From assembly GCF_900496995.4 (NCBI RefSeq), contig NC_044027.1, positions 10,874,743 to 10,938,742 of the forward strand: a stretch of DNA of 64,000 nt. Direction: 5' to 3'. Source of the stretch: Aquila chrysaetos chrysaetos. Taxonomy: Eukaryota; Chordata; Aves; Accipitriformes; Accipitridae. The position numbers were made by a program, and so were the translations under genes. A model generated the notes under the pieces. That model had not been told where the DNA came from and did no database searches. It saw only the letters and a list, made by a program, of their open reading frames with translations. The number at the start of each line of letters is the position of its first letter. Position 1 is the stretch's first letter. Shown here in pieces: positions 12,301-25,218 of this stretch.

Positions 12301-15300
12301 ACTAAGCAAGCAAAATGCTGTACCTGCACACAAACAGCCTGGTGCTGCCAGGAGCCCGATCAGCCACAAGCTGTCTCAGGTTATTCATGGCATCTCTCAG
12401 GATCTACCCCTCACTGACCTAGCTGTACTTTGCATTTCCAAAGCTGTACTTTTATTGATGTCAGCAAGTTTTGTTTTACACCATTTATTTGGTGACATCA
12501 GCTGTGTTTCTGAGAAGGCAAGTTATGGAAAAAAGATTGTTTTATAGAGACATTTCCGGTTCTCAGTCTGCTGAGGCAGCTTATAACTCTTTTCTAGTTT
12601 TATTTCTCAAGTTAATTCTTTTATCTGAAACATTTCAGCACAAGCCAGGATAGACTGAAATTACTAGAGTTTCAGGACTGATCGATGGATATGTTCAATC
12701 ACATCGCCTAATTGGCTTTGCACTAGTAACAGTGTAAATCAGAAGTAATCCCACTGAAGTCAATAGGATTATATGAGTTTAAAAATACTGTGAGAAGGAG
12801 GAAAAGCAAAGCCACATTTGGGACTAAGTACCAAGGAGACCACACTGGTTTCATCATCTGCTCTGATGCATGGATGCTGTAGATCAGGCTGCTTTAAGGA
12901 AGCCTGCTGATAAGGAAGGAGCCTTAGCAGGAGGCCATTTAGGCTATTTTGTCCTAAAGAAGCTATGAGGAGACAATTCACTTTTGTTTTCCTGGCCCTT
13001 TTTACCATAGGATGAGCATCCAGAGGGTGCAGCCCTGAGGAAAAGGGCCAGAGCTTTCCATGAGCTTAATGCAGCTTTTCCCTACCGAGCCAAAGGGGAC
13101 GCACCACAGGACTGTGACATGGGACTCAGAGGAGCTGCAGCCTCCCTGACACTCCCATGATTTCCACCTGCGGTGCAAAACAGAAAGAATCTCATCAAAA
13201 CACAAGAGGCCCCTCTCCAGCCAGGAGGAACCCAAGGGCTGTGGGACACGTGGAAAATACGGGCTGCTGCCAGCCAGGTCCAAGGAGATGTGGCTCTGCC
13301 CGGGGAGCTCTCCTCACTGCTGGCTGCCTCAGTTTCCCCACCTCTGAGATGGGTTTAACGGGAGCACGGACAAAGGGCAGTGAAACCAAGGGCTGAAAGT
13401 GGCATGCCAGAATGCAAAGTATTGCTACTCAGACACAAAATGCCCCTCAAATGGGGTCTCTGAAGCTTGACCTAGTACTGGTCACCTCTTAGAGTGAGAT
13501 TCCTCTCCAGTGCGTATGGCATTGCAGCTAGCTGGAGGCTGAGTGTGGACAGGCACAAGAGCAGGTCAAAAACCTGAACTTACTTTACAAAGTAAAGAAG
13601 TACGGGCAGGCAACAAACAGCTTTCAGTTCCTCGATACCCCCCACCAATTTAAGTGCTTAAAAAATTAGGCAAGGTGATTTCACACATTTCTGTCAGCAT
13701 GCTAGAGTTAGCAGAACTTGCCTAATTTTATTCCTCAGAAGCTGCCATCTGAAGTCCCCGCAGCTATCTTTAACTCTCTCCTTCCAGTTAAGTGTCCCGC
13801 AAACAGCTGCCAGCTGGCACTGATGGACTGTCCCCACTGAGTGATGCTGTGACAAGTGCCAGCTGGGCGACGTGGAGCTGGGCTCTGCTCGTGGCTGTGC
13901 CTGTCACACATGCACCGAGTGCCTTTGGTCCTCAAGAGCCCAAGGACTGTCACTCTGCTCCTGTGCATTGAAAGGGGACTGAACTCAGCTGCCAATTTCA
14001 CCTCCTTCCAAAAACGTAAACTTTAGAAGCATCCCTTTTTTTCCTCCAAGTTTAGAAGAACCTCTTACAAACTCATCACTGCATACCTGACTACTGCAAA
14101 ACTTGGAGAGTTTAAGGCCAAAACTATTCAAGTCTCTAGCCTGCTCATCAGTATAGCATAGGTCACATAATTTCATGAGCTATTCATATATATATATATA
14201 TATATATACATATATTCATCTATAACTTACATTTTAAGTATTGGAAGACCTAACATTCAACATTTTGTAGCAATACCAATCATCTCATTATTTATTAAAT
14301 AAGCAACCATCCCCCATTATGACTAACTGGAATCTGTCTAGCTGCAGTTTCCTCCGGATGCTTGCCTAGGATGATGCCTGTGCACTCTTTCTAGCATTTG
14401 CAAGCCCAGGCTTGTCAAAATTTTTCGACCTGAGAAACACAGCTCATGTGCCCTGACCTCCCAAGAGCGGACAGCACCTTACACAGTTTCACATATATGC
14501 ACACAGACACGTACATGTACTGAAGCTGAGAAGGAAAAAGTCTACACCGTCTAAATGTGAAATATCCATTTCTGAAGAATCCACCGTCATGGGATTTGTG
14601 ACTAACGAATTTTCATTAGCAATTTCATAAGCAATTTCATTAGTGTTGCACTGGGACAGTTCCAGGCTGAAAGAGACCAGATGTAGTTGCAGAAGGCCAA
14701 ATTGCACTTAGAGATATTGCCCCAAATCTGGAAGCAAACCTGTTTGCTTCACTGGCTTCAGCCTGATTTGCTCTAGGGTAGCAAGGATGTGTATGTCACC
14801 TGTATTATATTAATTTATCGGAGCCAGGTTTTTATTTGGGAACCTATTTCCCATTGAAACTGTGAATGGGGTGCTAGATTTCCTCTCCTGGTCTGTCCAT
14901 CAACTGCTAATGGATCTTACTGCCAGACAAAAATATCTATAAATAGTGTGCATGCGTATGTATCTGCAGGTTTTTCCTTTTATAAATGAGAAGAGATTTT
15001 GGTATCATGTCTTTGCAGTTCAAAATAACAACAAAAGCCATCAGTCCAGTATTACAAACATTTATGGGGAAACAAGGCTCGGAGAGGACAGCAAGGAGAT
15101 GATGAGGGCTGAACCTTTCCAGACGTTGGCAGGTCATAAATTTCTCTGTGACTTAGTTTTCCCTCTAAAAAAATGAACTTAACAATAATACCTCTCTGGC
15201 CCATATTAATATATATGATTTGATATTTATGAAATGTGGATGAGTTTCCACAGAGAAATACTTCTACAGAAAGACTATTTCATAAACATTTAGTTCATGA

Positions 15301-18300
15301 TGAATGTAATTCTTTCCCCCTGTTGCTCAGGTACTCCACTGACAATGGCACAGAGGATTTGAGGAGATTGATATCGTTTTTCACACAAACATTTAATTAG
15401 CTGACATCGCATCGCTCTCAGCTACTGCTTGTGGATTCCTGCAAACCCATCCATTGAAGACTGACAGCTGAGTCAGGGACATAAACCTTCTATAAATCTG
15501 CTTTAGTGCCCACTGTTGTTTAGCTAATAATAGAACATAATCTCATTGGAAATCTAAATGAAATCATCGTGGTTTTCCTGCTTTAATATTACAAAATTAA
15601 TTCTGAAATGCAGCCGTGTCTGGAGCACTGTCCATTTGCATTACAATACAGTATCTGCCTGAGTGAACCCCAGCTGTTCGCACTAGCACAGTCCTGCATC
15701 CCCCACTGGCATCTTCAAGATGTTTTGTACAAGTAGGTACCGATAGAGGGCTGGAGCAAGGCTGAGCACCCGCCTGGCAACTTGGCAATGCTAATTTTTT
15801 GCTTGCCTGCCCACTTTTAAAATGCAGGGCTTCAAACCCTGGTTTGAACAAGGTGGGTACAAAATACATCCAAATTACAGTATCAACTTCTGGGCTGCCT
15901 GAGAGGCAGACGTGGATCCAAATCTAAATCCACAGCAACTTCAGCCTCACCACAGTCCCCATCTGGCAATGTTTCTTACTCTTCGGTTTCTTGCTGCTCT
16001 GCAGCTGCTGGATGGGACCTTGCAGCGGTCGCCACAAGTCCCTGCTTAGAAGTCAGCAAGCGATGCCTGGCAGCATATGAGAGAACTCCCTGCAGAGGGG
16101 GCCTCAGTAAATTACCCACTGGGATATATTAATCAATTAGCCCTGCTTTATGCATTTTAAGAGAAAAATAAAAGGCCATTGTAATTCGCTCACACTTTAA
16201 TGCTCTATTACCCTGCCAGAGACATACAATAGAGACTGATAGGCAATGAGGGGTAGGCTGATAGAGCACTTACACCCATCGCAAACAGCTTTCAACAAGT
16301 CCTCCTGCCTTGTGGGGTTTCTCTATCATTCCCTCCTTTGTCTTTCACTAATGGCATCATCTCAGATTTAGCAGCAGAATTCAGAGCAAGAGAGCAAGAG
16401 CCTGTAATTGATATTGACCCAAAGACAGAAAGGTTTCTGGCTAATGAAACGGCATCTTGTACATTCCTGGAGACACCGCTTTCCTCCTGCCTGGCACCTC
16501 CCAGTTAGTGATGAGGAGAAAAAGCAATTGGCACAGGTTGCCTGAGATGAAATAAATAAATACATATATATATATTGCAATGCACTTGTGAATTAGTGAC
16601 ACTTCTCCTCCCTGCACGGGGAATGCCAGTATCGCTTGTGCTTTGCTTTGAAAAATGCTGACCTACAGATACAGTCTCTGTGGTTTCTCCTCTGTCAGTC
16701 ACTAGACCCCACACTGACAGCATTCACTACCTCTTCCTAACTGGTGGTAAAACTCAGCCATGAAAACCAGCACAGTTGTGATGATTTCTCTGAGGTTATG
16801 GTGGTTTACAAGCGCAGAGGTTCTGCTCTGGGGCCCCACCACCTTGCAGCCGCTGGGGACTCTATATTGTCACTGGGGATTGTGGGCAGCAAGGCTGATG
16901 TTTTCCAGCCCACTGGGTTTGCAAAGCTCCTTTTTGGGCACCTTTTGGGATGCACTGGAGTGGGGCTGTGATGTGACTGTCCAAATGCCCTTATTCAAAT
17001 CTGCCTTGTATGTTCAGACCCTGCTTTGTTTCTGAGGAACTTCAGGTACAAAATAAAATACTGTAAGACTTAAGAAAGACTTAAAAATACTTAAGGAGCT
17101 ACTTAGGTTGATAGAGAGAAAGAAATATGTGCTTAGGATGTCCTAGGGACATCCTAAAGGGAAAAGAAAATCCCTCCAGGTTACAGGAATTTGAAAACAT
17201 AAAAAATGATGGTCAGGCAAGATGTGAAGTTCTCAGGATGCAGGGACTACTTTGAGATCTGTGGGCTATGAAACAAGCCCAATATGGAAGAGTCCTGGAT
17301 TCAAAACTTATCTAAGGTAGAGTATGCATTGCCCAAATGCTGCATTATGTCACCTGTGTGCAAAAACACAGCTGCAGCAAAGATGGTTACATGATTAGGA
17401 CTCTCTGGACCTTGAACTTCAATTACTTCTATTTCCCATTCTGCCGTAGCTTCTAGATGAACACTGTGCTTCGTTTTTCCCATCTGTAGAGTGAGAGGCA
17501 ATGGTATCGCCTATCCTCCGCAACTGAGTATGAACTTGTATTTGCAAGAAGTCAAAATACTTGGTGCTAAGGGCTGTATAACCAGGGGGGCAATGTCAAT
17601 GAAATAAACAGTGCTTCTCCTGATTTACACTAAGGAAAAGCAGAATCTTGGTACACTGTCTCTGCTAGTCTAGCTGGACAGTTTTTCCTATTTTGGGTTC
17701 CCTGTGCTCATACTCTGCCTGTTTTAATTCCTTGCCTTGTGCCTCTTGCTGCTGTTCTCCACTTGTGCCTTTTAGACCTACCCATTCCCTCCTCCCTTTT
17801 CCCCACAAACCAGTAGGAAAACACATGACTGCTCCAGGCCAGAGGAGTACAGGAGGAGTTTCAGTTGTTTTGAAATATGTACCAACACATTTGCACCCAT
17901 GCCTTGTGAAGATGGGGATATTACGCCCACACATGCAAGAGCCAACCCTTAAAATAAGACCTAATAGACTGATGTTCACATCCTCTGGCAAAACGGCTCT
18001 CTTGCAAAGACACCTCCGGGCACATTCAGACATACTTGTTATTTCCTTAGCCATGCGCTGGTTTCCGGAGGTGTAACCGAGTAATTTGAAAGCTTTTTTC
18101 TTCTTTTTTTTTTCTGTTTTCCCACTACCTTAGCTTTTCACCAAGAAGAGACTTTATGGGAAATGTTAAGATGTGCACAATTGGCTTATTTGTGATCCTG
18201 GGCAATATTTGCATTACAGTTGAAACAAATCACATGTATTATTTAGGTGTCTTACCTGTCGTGATAGGTTTTGCAATGCCCTCCATGGCAGGATCAGCTG

Positions 18301-21300
18301 CCTGAAAGAGAAGCAAGAGAAGGGATGGTTATTCTGGCAGCAGGGCATATACATGTTCAAGTACAACCCTGCTTTAAAAGTGTATCTTAAAAGTTTCTGT
18401 TGCATGCTGTGAAGGCAATACAGAGCCTGTTGTGCAGGGAGCCAGTGCCAGGTGCTACAGAGCGTACGGCTCCTATAGAGCCTCAGAGGTCAGTGAGAGA
18501 TTGCTGTGGAGCAAATAGCTCTCTGCAATCATCCAGATACCATCCTCAGTCATCCTTCATCACAGCCTGTTTTTTCTAACATAGAAAAATCTACATTTCT
18601 GACACAGCCAGGAATCCTCTCAGTGTGGTAAGAAATGTGTGTGGGTTTTGTTGGGGCTGTTTTGGAAGGACAAGCCCTGAAAACCTCACTCGGTGGCTTG
18701 CAAAGCTTGGAGACAGTAGGACAGAGTGGGACTGGACATCCTTGAGAGCCAGTGTCTGACCTGGGGAGGCCAGTAGCTGGATGAAAATAAAAGCTGTAGA
18801 GCCCCAACACAGGTCTGAGAGTGACAGTGTTGTCCTGCTTCACCTCTCCTCCTACTTCTTGCTGGGATGTAAGCCCAAGGGTCAAAATGGCATGAGAAAT
18901 GGTCCTCAATTAGCATGGCCTGAGAATTTCTCAGGAAACAAACTTCAAGTGTGAAATATGGTAGGCTTCATCTTGCTTCTGTTTTATCACACCTCTCTGC
19001 CATCCAAACACACAGCCCTGAAGCCTGTGCTTGCTTGTAGATTACTTCCACACAAGTAAAGTCACTGACAGCTCATAAACATCCAGCAATGCCCTCAAGG
19101 AGCAAAGAAATTCTCCCAACAGCTGAGGAAAGACACTGAGAGTGCCTCAGTTCTTGAAACTCTGTGTCATGTCCCTTCACCTACACACACCGGGCAGTCC
19201 CGCAATGATTTCAGTATCAGGGAGTAGGTTTTGCTCAGGCTAGCCTAAACCAGCTCCTCTTAGCTGGATGCCAATTATCTGGGCTAATTGTGCAGGCTAG
19301 CCAGGCCAGACCCAATTTAGCATAGAATCATAGAATATCTGGAATTAGAAGGGTCCCATAAGGTTCACCAAGTCCAACTCCCTGCTCCTCACAGGACTAC
19401 CTAAAACTCAACTATATGACTAAGAGCATCGTCCAGATGCTCCTTGAACTCTGACAGGCTGCTGTGACCACTTCCCTGGGGAGCCTGTTCCAGTGACCAA
19501 CCAGGATGTCCAAGAAGAAGAAAGTTGGGAAGCTGGTACCAGCTTTAGCAGAACATCTAATATTTCCTGCGAGAAATGAGGCATACCACGTGTATGGTGA
19601 GAGACAACTCCATCCACAGTGGAATTAAAACATAAACACTTTATTTCTGTGTGTAAATAGGATAATGTGTGCTGTGGGGAGAAGGAAGATTGTTGGACAG
19701 TGAGAGAAGTTATGTTGTATCTGTTTGTGGTACTTAATGTTCTAGCCTTAAATGTTTAAGAATACTTTTAATTAGACTTTGGCCTAATGAGACCATGTTT
19801 TCAACCATGGCTAAAGTGCAGAACTGCATCTGCTCCCGGCAAAGCAATGTTATGCTTTGGTCTAATGCCAAATGCTGTGTCCTGCACACAGATGGCACAG
19901 GTGCTTCATAATTTGGGTATCTGTAATATATGATTTGTTCATTTTCTCTCCCCACACCTATGTAAAACAGGGCAGAAGTTCTCTGTCGAGACAGTATTTC
20001 TCCAGGTGATCTTCCCAAGCTGTACAGAAAGGCTGCTGGGTTAGAAGAAGAACGTAGAGCTGTAGTTTGAAAAACCAGGCATTTCCAAGCTTTTTGGTCC
20101 CCTACACAACACCCTCCCTTGCAAACTCTCATGGATCCTATGCACCCATATTATAAAATGTGGGACTGAGAACAGTCTCGGCTGAAAACCCTCCCAAGGA
20201 CCACCTGCCAGACCCTCTCAGCTCCCATCTTGGACCCTTGCCCTGGCTGTTCCTCTCACATGCACTCAGGGCACAGGGAAGCATTACTTTTCAATGCAAT
20301 ATATGACTGTTTCTGCCCTCGGTGGAGAATTAAAGGCATTTTTGCATGAGACAAAGGGGATGCTCTGTCCCCAACTAGATTATGCTAAATGAAATCAGGC
20401 AGCAGATCCACTGCCACCTGTAGAGAAGTATTTTGTAAAGTGACTGAGACATTTTCATCAGTGAGGGGTTCAGCTTGCAGCCCTCCCTTGAAGATGGCAT
20501 GCAGGACAAGGCTGATGGCTAGCAGCTTCCTTTGCAGTCAGGGCAACAGAAACAAAATTAAAATGTACTAATGTATTGTGTTCTCACCTGGGAAGTCTCC
20601 CAGTGGGTGAAAACAGCAGATACTAATGCAATCTATTTTAGTGACAATTGAGTAGATATTCAAATAAAACTTCAGAGCTTGCTTTGAAATATTACTGGCA
20701 TTACTTCTTTCTTTTCTAATAGCAAAAATATTGCACGTAATGCTGTAATTTGGAATGCAAAGAGCAACACAGTAGGAGCCCAAACAGATTAAATTCTACA
20801 GTGCCAGCTCAGGAAGTATTCATGACAATGAATTTCACCCTGTCTGGAGTGATCTGGGTGCTGATGATGAAGGATCTCAGTCTCTACTCAGCAAGCAGAA
20901 TAATTTGGGTTTGCTTCATTAGAGAAAATGATAATGAGGTGCCAGTGAAATTCATTGCTTTCTTTCCCTTAATCATTTTACAAGAATTTTTCCCAAGCTA
21001 AGACAGACTGGTGCTGCTAGCGGGTCACTCTAATGTGTCAGAACTGACTATTCATTTAACCAGAGGTCTCTGAAGTGTGTTATCTGCCTCTAGAAAGTCC
21101 AAGAGAACACACCTCCAAACCACGGTCCCCCAGAAATTGGCCTGGGGTCAGCTTAACTAGGTCCAGGGCTCTTCCAAGAGCATGTCCACACAGCAGCTCT
21201 GCAGGGACAAGCTCTTCAGCCTGCTGTCCTTGAAGGAAGTTTTGCCATTTGAAAAAAAGCCTCAAGGCTCTCCCGTGTTTCTGCTCAGCCTCAAACCATC

Positions 21301-24300
21301 GTTATCTGTCTCTGGCTGAGGGGAAGGAAGGCCATGGCACTTTAGGTAGGTGGCCCTGAGATGCCGAGGGGCAAAGGTAGAAATGAGACATGAAGACTCC
21401 AGAAAGCGGAGTGCCATCTCCACAGCTGATCTGATAATGAGCATCACAGGAAACAGAGCCCCGTGTGAAATTCAGTTTTTCCGGTACTGACAAAAACCTG
21501 TTAAAGTGACACCTCTAGACAGCAGGTGAACGTTACTGGACAGAATACCGATGGCAAGAATTGGAACAGTGCAGTTTTCTTTTAAAATGCCTCAGTGGTT
21601 TTCCTGTGGTGTTCAACAAGTGGGAAATCTGCTTTCAGGGAAAATTTTCAGTGTTGGGTTTTTGGTTTTTTTTCTTTTAATTATTGTCAGGATTGTCCAC
21701 CAGAGGGGGCCAATAGGCACCGATTGGGTCAGTTTGTAGCAAGATTATTTTTAAGCAGGCATAAACCACCAAATAGATAGTGCAGGAATGTGCTAGGTGC
21801 TGCAGGAGCAATTTTTGGTTACAGCAGTCCCACTGCTAAAGGGGTTTTACATTTTTCACTCCAGCAGCCTTGAAGACTAGATCAGCAAATATAAATAACT
21901 GCACTGACTTTTAGCATTTGTCACCCTGGTGCCTTAATGGTGGTGAAAAGATTTGCCCACACAATTTCTAGGTTAAAAATGTGAAGTCTACAAAATCCAG
22001 AGCAGTGACGGACTGTCACAGATTACAGACTTAGGACATTCACACAGAATTTGTTCACAAAGCTAGGTGGCCTAGGTGTCTGATACAGCATACCTTGCAG
22101 TATAATGTAAGATTTGCTAGGGTCTGTGTGTCTTAAAATTACATTTGTCTAGTCCTTTCTGTCCCATACTCTTTCACTGATTTTACATATATATCTCCGT
22201 ATACATTAATACCTACAAAGACGTGTATTTATACATATAACCATCAGCAGTGAAATGCAGCAGGCAGAAGGGTAGAGATTTTAGCACTTGTATAACAGTG
22301 TTAAGAAAAATTAAGGCTACAGACCACCATCCAGCGAGTATTCTTATTCCAGAGGAAAATAAAGTCACTTGTGAAAGATCGAGACAAGTGAATAGCCTGA
22401 AGCCAAGCACTTCTGCAGATGAAAGCTCAAGAAATAAACTGACTTTAGCACTGCACGTAGCTAGTTCCAAAAAACCGACACTTCCCAGGTCTGACGCTAA
22501 TGTGCTGTGCCACCCTTCTTGAAAACAAGGCATAAAGGAAATTTCTTGGGGTGTTGGAAAATACGGGGCAGGGGGATAATGAGTATTAGAAGTGCTGTTA
22601 GATTCGGAGAAGTGGCTTTGGAATCATAGTTGCTTTTTTGTTTTGGTTTTCTTGTTGGATTTCTATAGCATCTAGATTTTGGGTGATGTGGATGCCTTGT
22701 TTCTACACAGTTTGATTTTCCCTTTCCAATTCATCGTCCTTCATCTTAAACCAGGCAAGTGTAAATTCATCAAAACAAAGACAAGCAGCCAACTTCCATG
22801 TACCTGCAATGGGGCTAGGGGACTGTGGGATCTGCTTGCCACCAGAAGCCTCCTCTTAATGCAGTGGTACCCGAGGCATAGGTCAGAAGGCCTGCATTGT
22901 CCCTCTAACACTCCTTTGAACAGAGGAAAATAGAAGTTTCAATCCCAGCTCAGCATAGGGAGGGCATAAAGTTGCCACCATTGCCCCTGTGGTCAAGGAC
23001 TACTCACATAATCCAGCTGACAACATCTGGAGAGAAAACCAGATCTTCCCAAGAGGCTGATCACACAAAATGTTGGTCATCTCTTCAGAAGTTACAAAGA
23101 AAATAATTAAGCCAATTGATGATGCTCTAATCCTTACAGCAACAGGACTCAATATCCACAGAACTCCAAGAACCCCCCAGACCCCCTGTCCTGGAGCTGC
23201 TGAAGTCAACATTACAAGATGCTCATCCCAACCATAACTGTATTTACCAAAGGAGTTTGTGCCTAGCCTTACGCTGACAGTGTGACCATGAGCTAAAGTG
23301 TTTTTGGAACAAGCCCTGGAGTTTCTTGAGGAACCTCTCTCACAGAATCAGCACTTGTTCCCTGGTCTAGAAATTCACGACCAGTCAGGGGTGGAGAATG
23401 ACTATGCTGCTTCTGAACTTGGGGTCTTTCAGGTCCCTGAGAGGAAGAACACAAGTTACACTTTTACTGCCAAATTCCTCTCACAGCATAAAATTGCTGC
23501 TCGATTTTATTTGTGTTTCTCACACACCTCAGCTTCCTACTTTCTCCTTCAGCCAAGCTCATTTCCAAAGCAGCTGCAATAATGTCATTACTCTTTTAAA
23601 TGAAAACCTTGACTCTTTCAGTAATATTGTTCCTCTGGCAACTAGTGTAACTGCGTTTATCCTCATGGAGAGGTAATTTAATGCTTACTTTCATAATAAG
23701 TACAAATGAAAGCCTCATTATATAGGAAAGCTGTGGCAATTCTGTAATTACCCAGGCTGTTATTTTAAAGATCCCCCTTAATGTCCCACTATTTATCACT
23801 TGAAAACCCCCATGTCTCATTCTAACTGTGCCCAAACTGCTCCTCTTTTGGAAGAATGCTGATTTCAGGTAAATGACTCCTCTCTGGTGCAACTTAAAGG
23901 AGTATCAGTCAAGCCTTCATGGTTTAATTTCTGGGTAATGTGCATACACAGACACACAAATTGCATGGGGTAAATTTAGTAAGAGAAAATACTGAGCTGA
24001 AAGATCATATCTGGTTTTCCACGGCCAACTTCCTCCAGCTGCCCCGCACTGGTGCTTTCGTTCTATGAATAGTGGTAGAGGTACTTCAGCACTTAGATTT
24101 TTGCAATAAGATTTCAAAGCCTGTAAAAATTCTAACCTGGCATTTTACCCTGGTGAAATTCATGGCAATGTTCCTGGTCAGATTAGAAATGCACTTTTTA
24201 TATTCACAACCACCTGTACCTCTGCCCTGGCTCACTGATTCCCCATTCAACCCCAGATTCACTTGAGAGCAATGAGCTTTATTTTAAGAAGAAAAAAATG

Positions 24301-25217
24301 TCTGTAGGCAGAGGGAACAGTTGTTTTTATGAGACCTCACCTCACTCACACCCTCAGTCATCCTTGCTATAGCTCTACTTTTGCATTAACAATCACAGCC
24401 AAGAACAGGACTGACACAAAAGAGAGCAGCAGTGAGCTGCTTTGCCCCCATCCACTGCTCTAGGTAGTTTGAGAGAGCTCTGCTTCACCACATCACGGTG
24501 CATCCCAACAGACAGCACCACACTGTGTCACACATAGAGATGTCTTGTGTTACATCCATTACTGAAATTTATCATTATTTCAGAGGAACACATGTAGGCA
24601 CTACCAGACCATCTCAGACAGTGGTCACTCTCCAAAGAAGCAACAGGAGACACATGTAAAACCAGGTAGCAGACACTGAGGCACTGATCTATCTTCTCTC
24701 CACCTCTCCTCCTAACTAGGCAGGACAGAGGGTGGCTTGCGTCTTGGGTTATGAGTTTTCCCCTTCCATTTACAGAGTAGAAATTGCATGCTAGAAATTA
24801 ATGCTGCCCATGGAGAAAGGTCTTCTTTTTTTGAAAGTTCTTTTCTCTCCCTTTTTGTTTCATCTTTCTCTCCCCCAATTCATGTGGGTGCATTTATAAC
24901 AGGAGGCAGCGACTGTTTTTCTGGCCACAGAATAATTTTTGAAAAGCAGTAGGTTAAAAAAAGAAAGAAAGAAAGAAAGAAAGAAAGAAAAGAGCCAATT
25001 AATAAAGTAAGAAATTTCTTACCGTCCTCTGAACAACTAAGACCATGATGGTGGCTAATGCAAAGACGAGTAACACAACAAGGGTAGCGATGGTGAAATA
25101 CAAACTTGTTTTGTTAGTGGCTCCAAGCCTCCTTGAAACGGTGTCTTCATTCTCATGCATGGCTGATTCATGAGAGTCCTTCACCTGAAAAAGTGTTTGC
25201 TCTTGTGCTGAGCACAT
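8942..25217 (-). CDS. TNFSF8: TNFSF8 (CD30 ligand), complete, 4 coding exons
   Basis: This is the spliced coding region: exons 25217-25023, 18301-18256, 9966-9895 and 9339-8942 (minus strand). It encodes 236 residues, close to the 234 of human TNFSF8. All junctions are GT-AG and the phases fit (0, 1, 1). The product is a type II membrane protein. It has a cytoplasmic N-terminus (residues 1-38), a transmembrane helix at about 39-63 ending in the conserved TIMVLVVQRT, a short stalk, then the TNF homology domain (about 100-236). The domain core GLYLIYCHLNF is at 138-148. N-linked sites are visible at N82 (NTS), N110 (NSS) and N152 (NCS). The family forms trimers that bind TNFRSF8 (CD30) on activated lymphocytes; this role is known from mammals and inferred here. 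The initiator ATG lies 18 codons before an AMH tripeptide also found at residues 19-21 in human, which supports the start. TNC follows to the right in the same orientation, as in other amniotes. The identification is very secure. Confidence 0.95.
9340..9894 (-). other. TNFSF8: TNFSF8 intron 3
   Basis: This is a short 555-bp intron with donor GTCAGT and acceptor ctttctag. I see only a short A run near 9680 and no other feature. Confidence 0.85.
9895..9966 (-). CDS. TNFSF8: TNFSF8 coding exon 3
   Basis: This 72-nt exon follows acceptor tttccttcag. It encodes GNTSEDYLRILQNVP then TKRAAAYMR, matching the human GN(C)SEDLL..LKR.P.KKSWAYLQ segment at the stalk to TNF-domain boundary. The donor is AGAG|GTCAGT, weaker than the other donors in this gene. 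The phase is 1 on both sides. NTS at residue 82 is a potential N-glycosylation site. If the donor were not used, the frame would continue for about 49 codons to a stop near 9746. Confidence 0.93.
10380..10720. promoter_or_regulatory. Intronic CpG island
   Basis: This is an abrupt, very GC-rich and CpG-dense block inside otherwise AT-moderate intron 2 of TNFSF8. It includes an 8-bp GGCGCGCC site, many CGG triplets (for example a GGCGGC run near 10611-10624) and GC-box-like GGGGCGG cores. It lies about 0.4 to 0.75 kb upstream (in transcript sense) of exon 3. Such islands usually mark promoters or regulatory DNA. Whether it starts a shorter TNFSF8 transcript, a non-coding RNA or nothing cannot be decided here. 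Confidence 0.7.
10695..11054. repeat. GC-rich minisatellite with 8- and 13/14-bp units
   Basis: This is a tandem array of about 360 bp. Three related unit types all begin CCC: a 14-mer like CCCAGCTCCGGCGT, a 13/14-mer like CCCGGCACCGCAT or CCCGGACCCTGCAT, and an 8-mer like CCCGGTGT or CCCGGCGT. They often follow in the order 13/14-8-14, giving a higher-order period of about 35 to 36 bp. The array adjoins the CpG island and loses CpG from left to right. Its lack of stop codons creates long open frames on both strands, which I regard as compositional. Confidence 0.9.
14186..14208. repeat. (AT)n microsatellite
   Basis: A perfect alternating AT tract of about 23 bp followed by CATATATTC, in TNFSF8 intron 2. 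Confidence 0.9.
14611..14646. repeat. Three tandem copies of a 12-bp unit
   Basis: TTTCATTAGCAA, TTTCATAAGCAA and TTTCATTAGTGT follow head to tail. It is a small local duplication in intron 2 of TNFSF8 with no visible function. Confidence 0.75.
18256..18301 (-). CDS. TNFSF8: TNFSF8 coding exon 2 (46-nt stalk micro-exon)
   Basis: This small exon is too short to stand out as an open frame. A pyrimidine-rich acceptor (ctttcag) lies immediately upstream and a GTAAG donor follows at 18255-18251. It encodes AADPAMEGIAKPITT plus the first base of a glycine codon (phase 0 in, phase 1 out). It corresponds to the poorly conserved stalk exon of human TNFSF8 (DSIPNSP...PLKG). The exact phase fit to exons 1 and 3, with glycine restored at the next junction, is the main support. 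Confidence 0.88.
19321..19515 (-). mobile_element. CR1 LINE 3' fragment (older copy)
   Basis: The plus strand reads CATAGAATCATAGAAT followed by a GGAATTAGAAGGGTCCC-type segment, then GTCCAACTCCCTGCTCC and ...CTTCCCTGGGGAGCCTG. This is the reverse complement of a typical avian CR1 3' end, including the ATTCTATG terminal octamer in two copies. The element is therefore on the minus strand, strongly 5'-truncated and lacks an intact frame. The right edge is approximate, because similarity fades after the CAGTGACCAACC region. Confidence 0.85.
24956..24994. repeat. (GAAA)n microsatellite
   Basis: About 38 bp of AAAG/GAAA repeats on the plus strand, which is (CTTT)n in TNFSF8 transcript sense. It starts about 28 nt after the exon 1 donor, inside intron 1. 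Confidence 0.92.
25023..25217 (-). CDS. TNFSF8: TNFSF8 coding exon 1
   Basis: This exon encodes residues 1-65, the cytoplasmic tail and the single transmembrane segment. It starts at ATG 25217-25215 and ends in CAG AGG ACG just before a strong donor GTAAG (25022-25018), in phase 0. The hydrophobic run LYFTIATLVVLLVFALAT is followed by TIMVLVVQRT, which is shared with mammalian CD30L. There is no cleavable signal peptide, as expected for a type II protein. Confidence 0.95.
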
Positions 25218-25218
25218 T

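Larger units (their letters stand above)
9967..18255 (-). other. TNFSF8: TNFSF8 intron 2
   Basis: This is an 8.3-kb intron, GTAAG to CAG. Its 3' third holds the CpG island and minisatellite (about 10380-11054). Elsewhere it holds an (AT)n tract at 14186-14208 with a shorter one near 16563-16576, and a small 12-bp triplet repeat at 14611-14646. No additional coding exon could be supported. Confidence 0.85.
18302..25022 (-). other. TNFSF8: TNFSF8 intron 1
   Basis: This is a 6.7-kb intron between the transmembrane exon and the stalk exon. It begins GTAAG and ends CAG. It contains the tetranucleotide array at 24956-24994, the CR1 fragment at 19321-19515 and otherwise unremarkable AT-moderate DNA. 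I see no further exon that would keep the reading phase. Confidence 0.85.
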
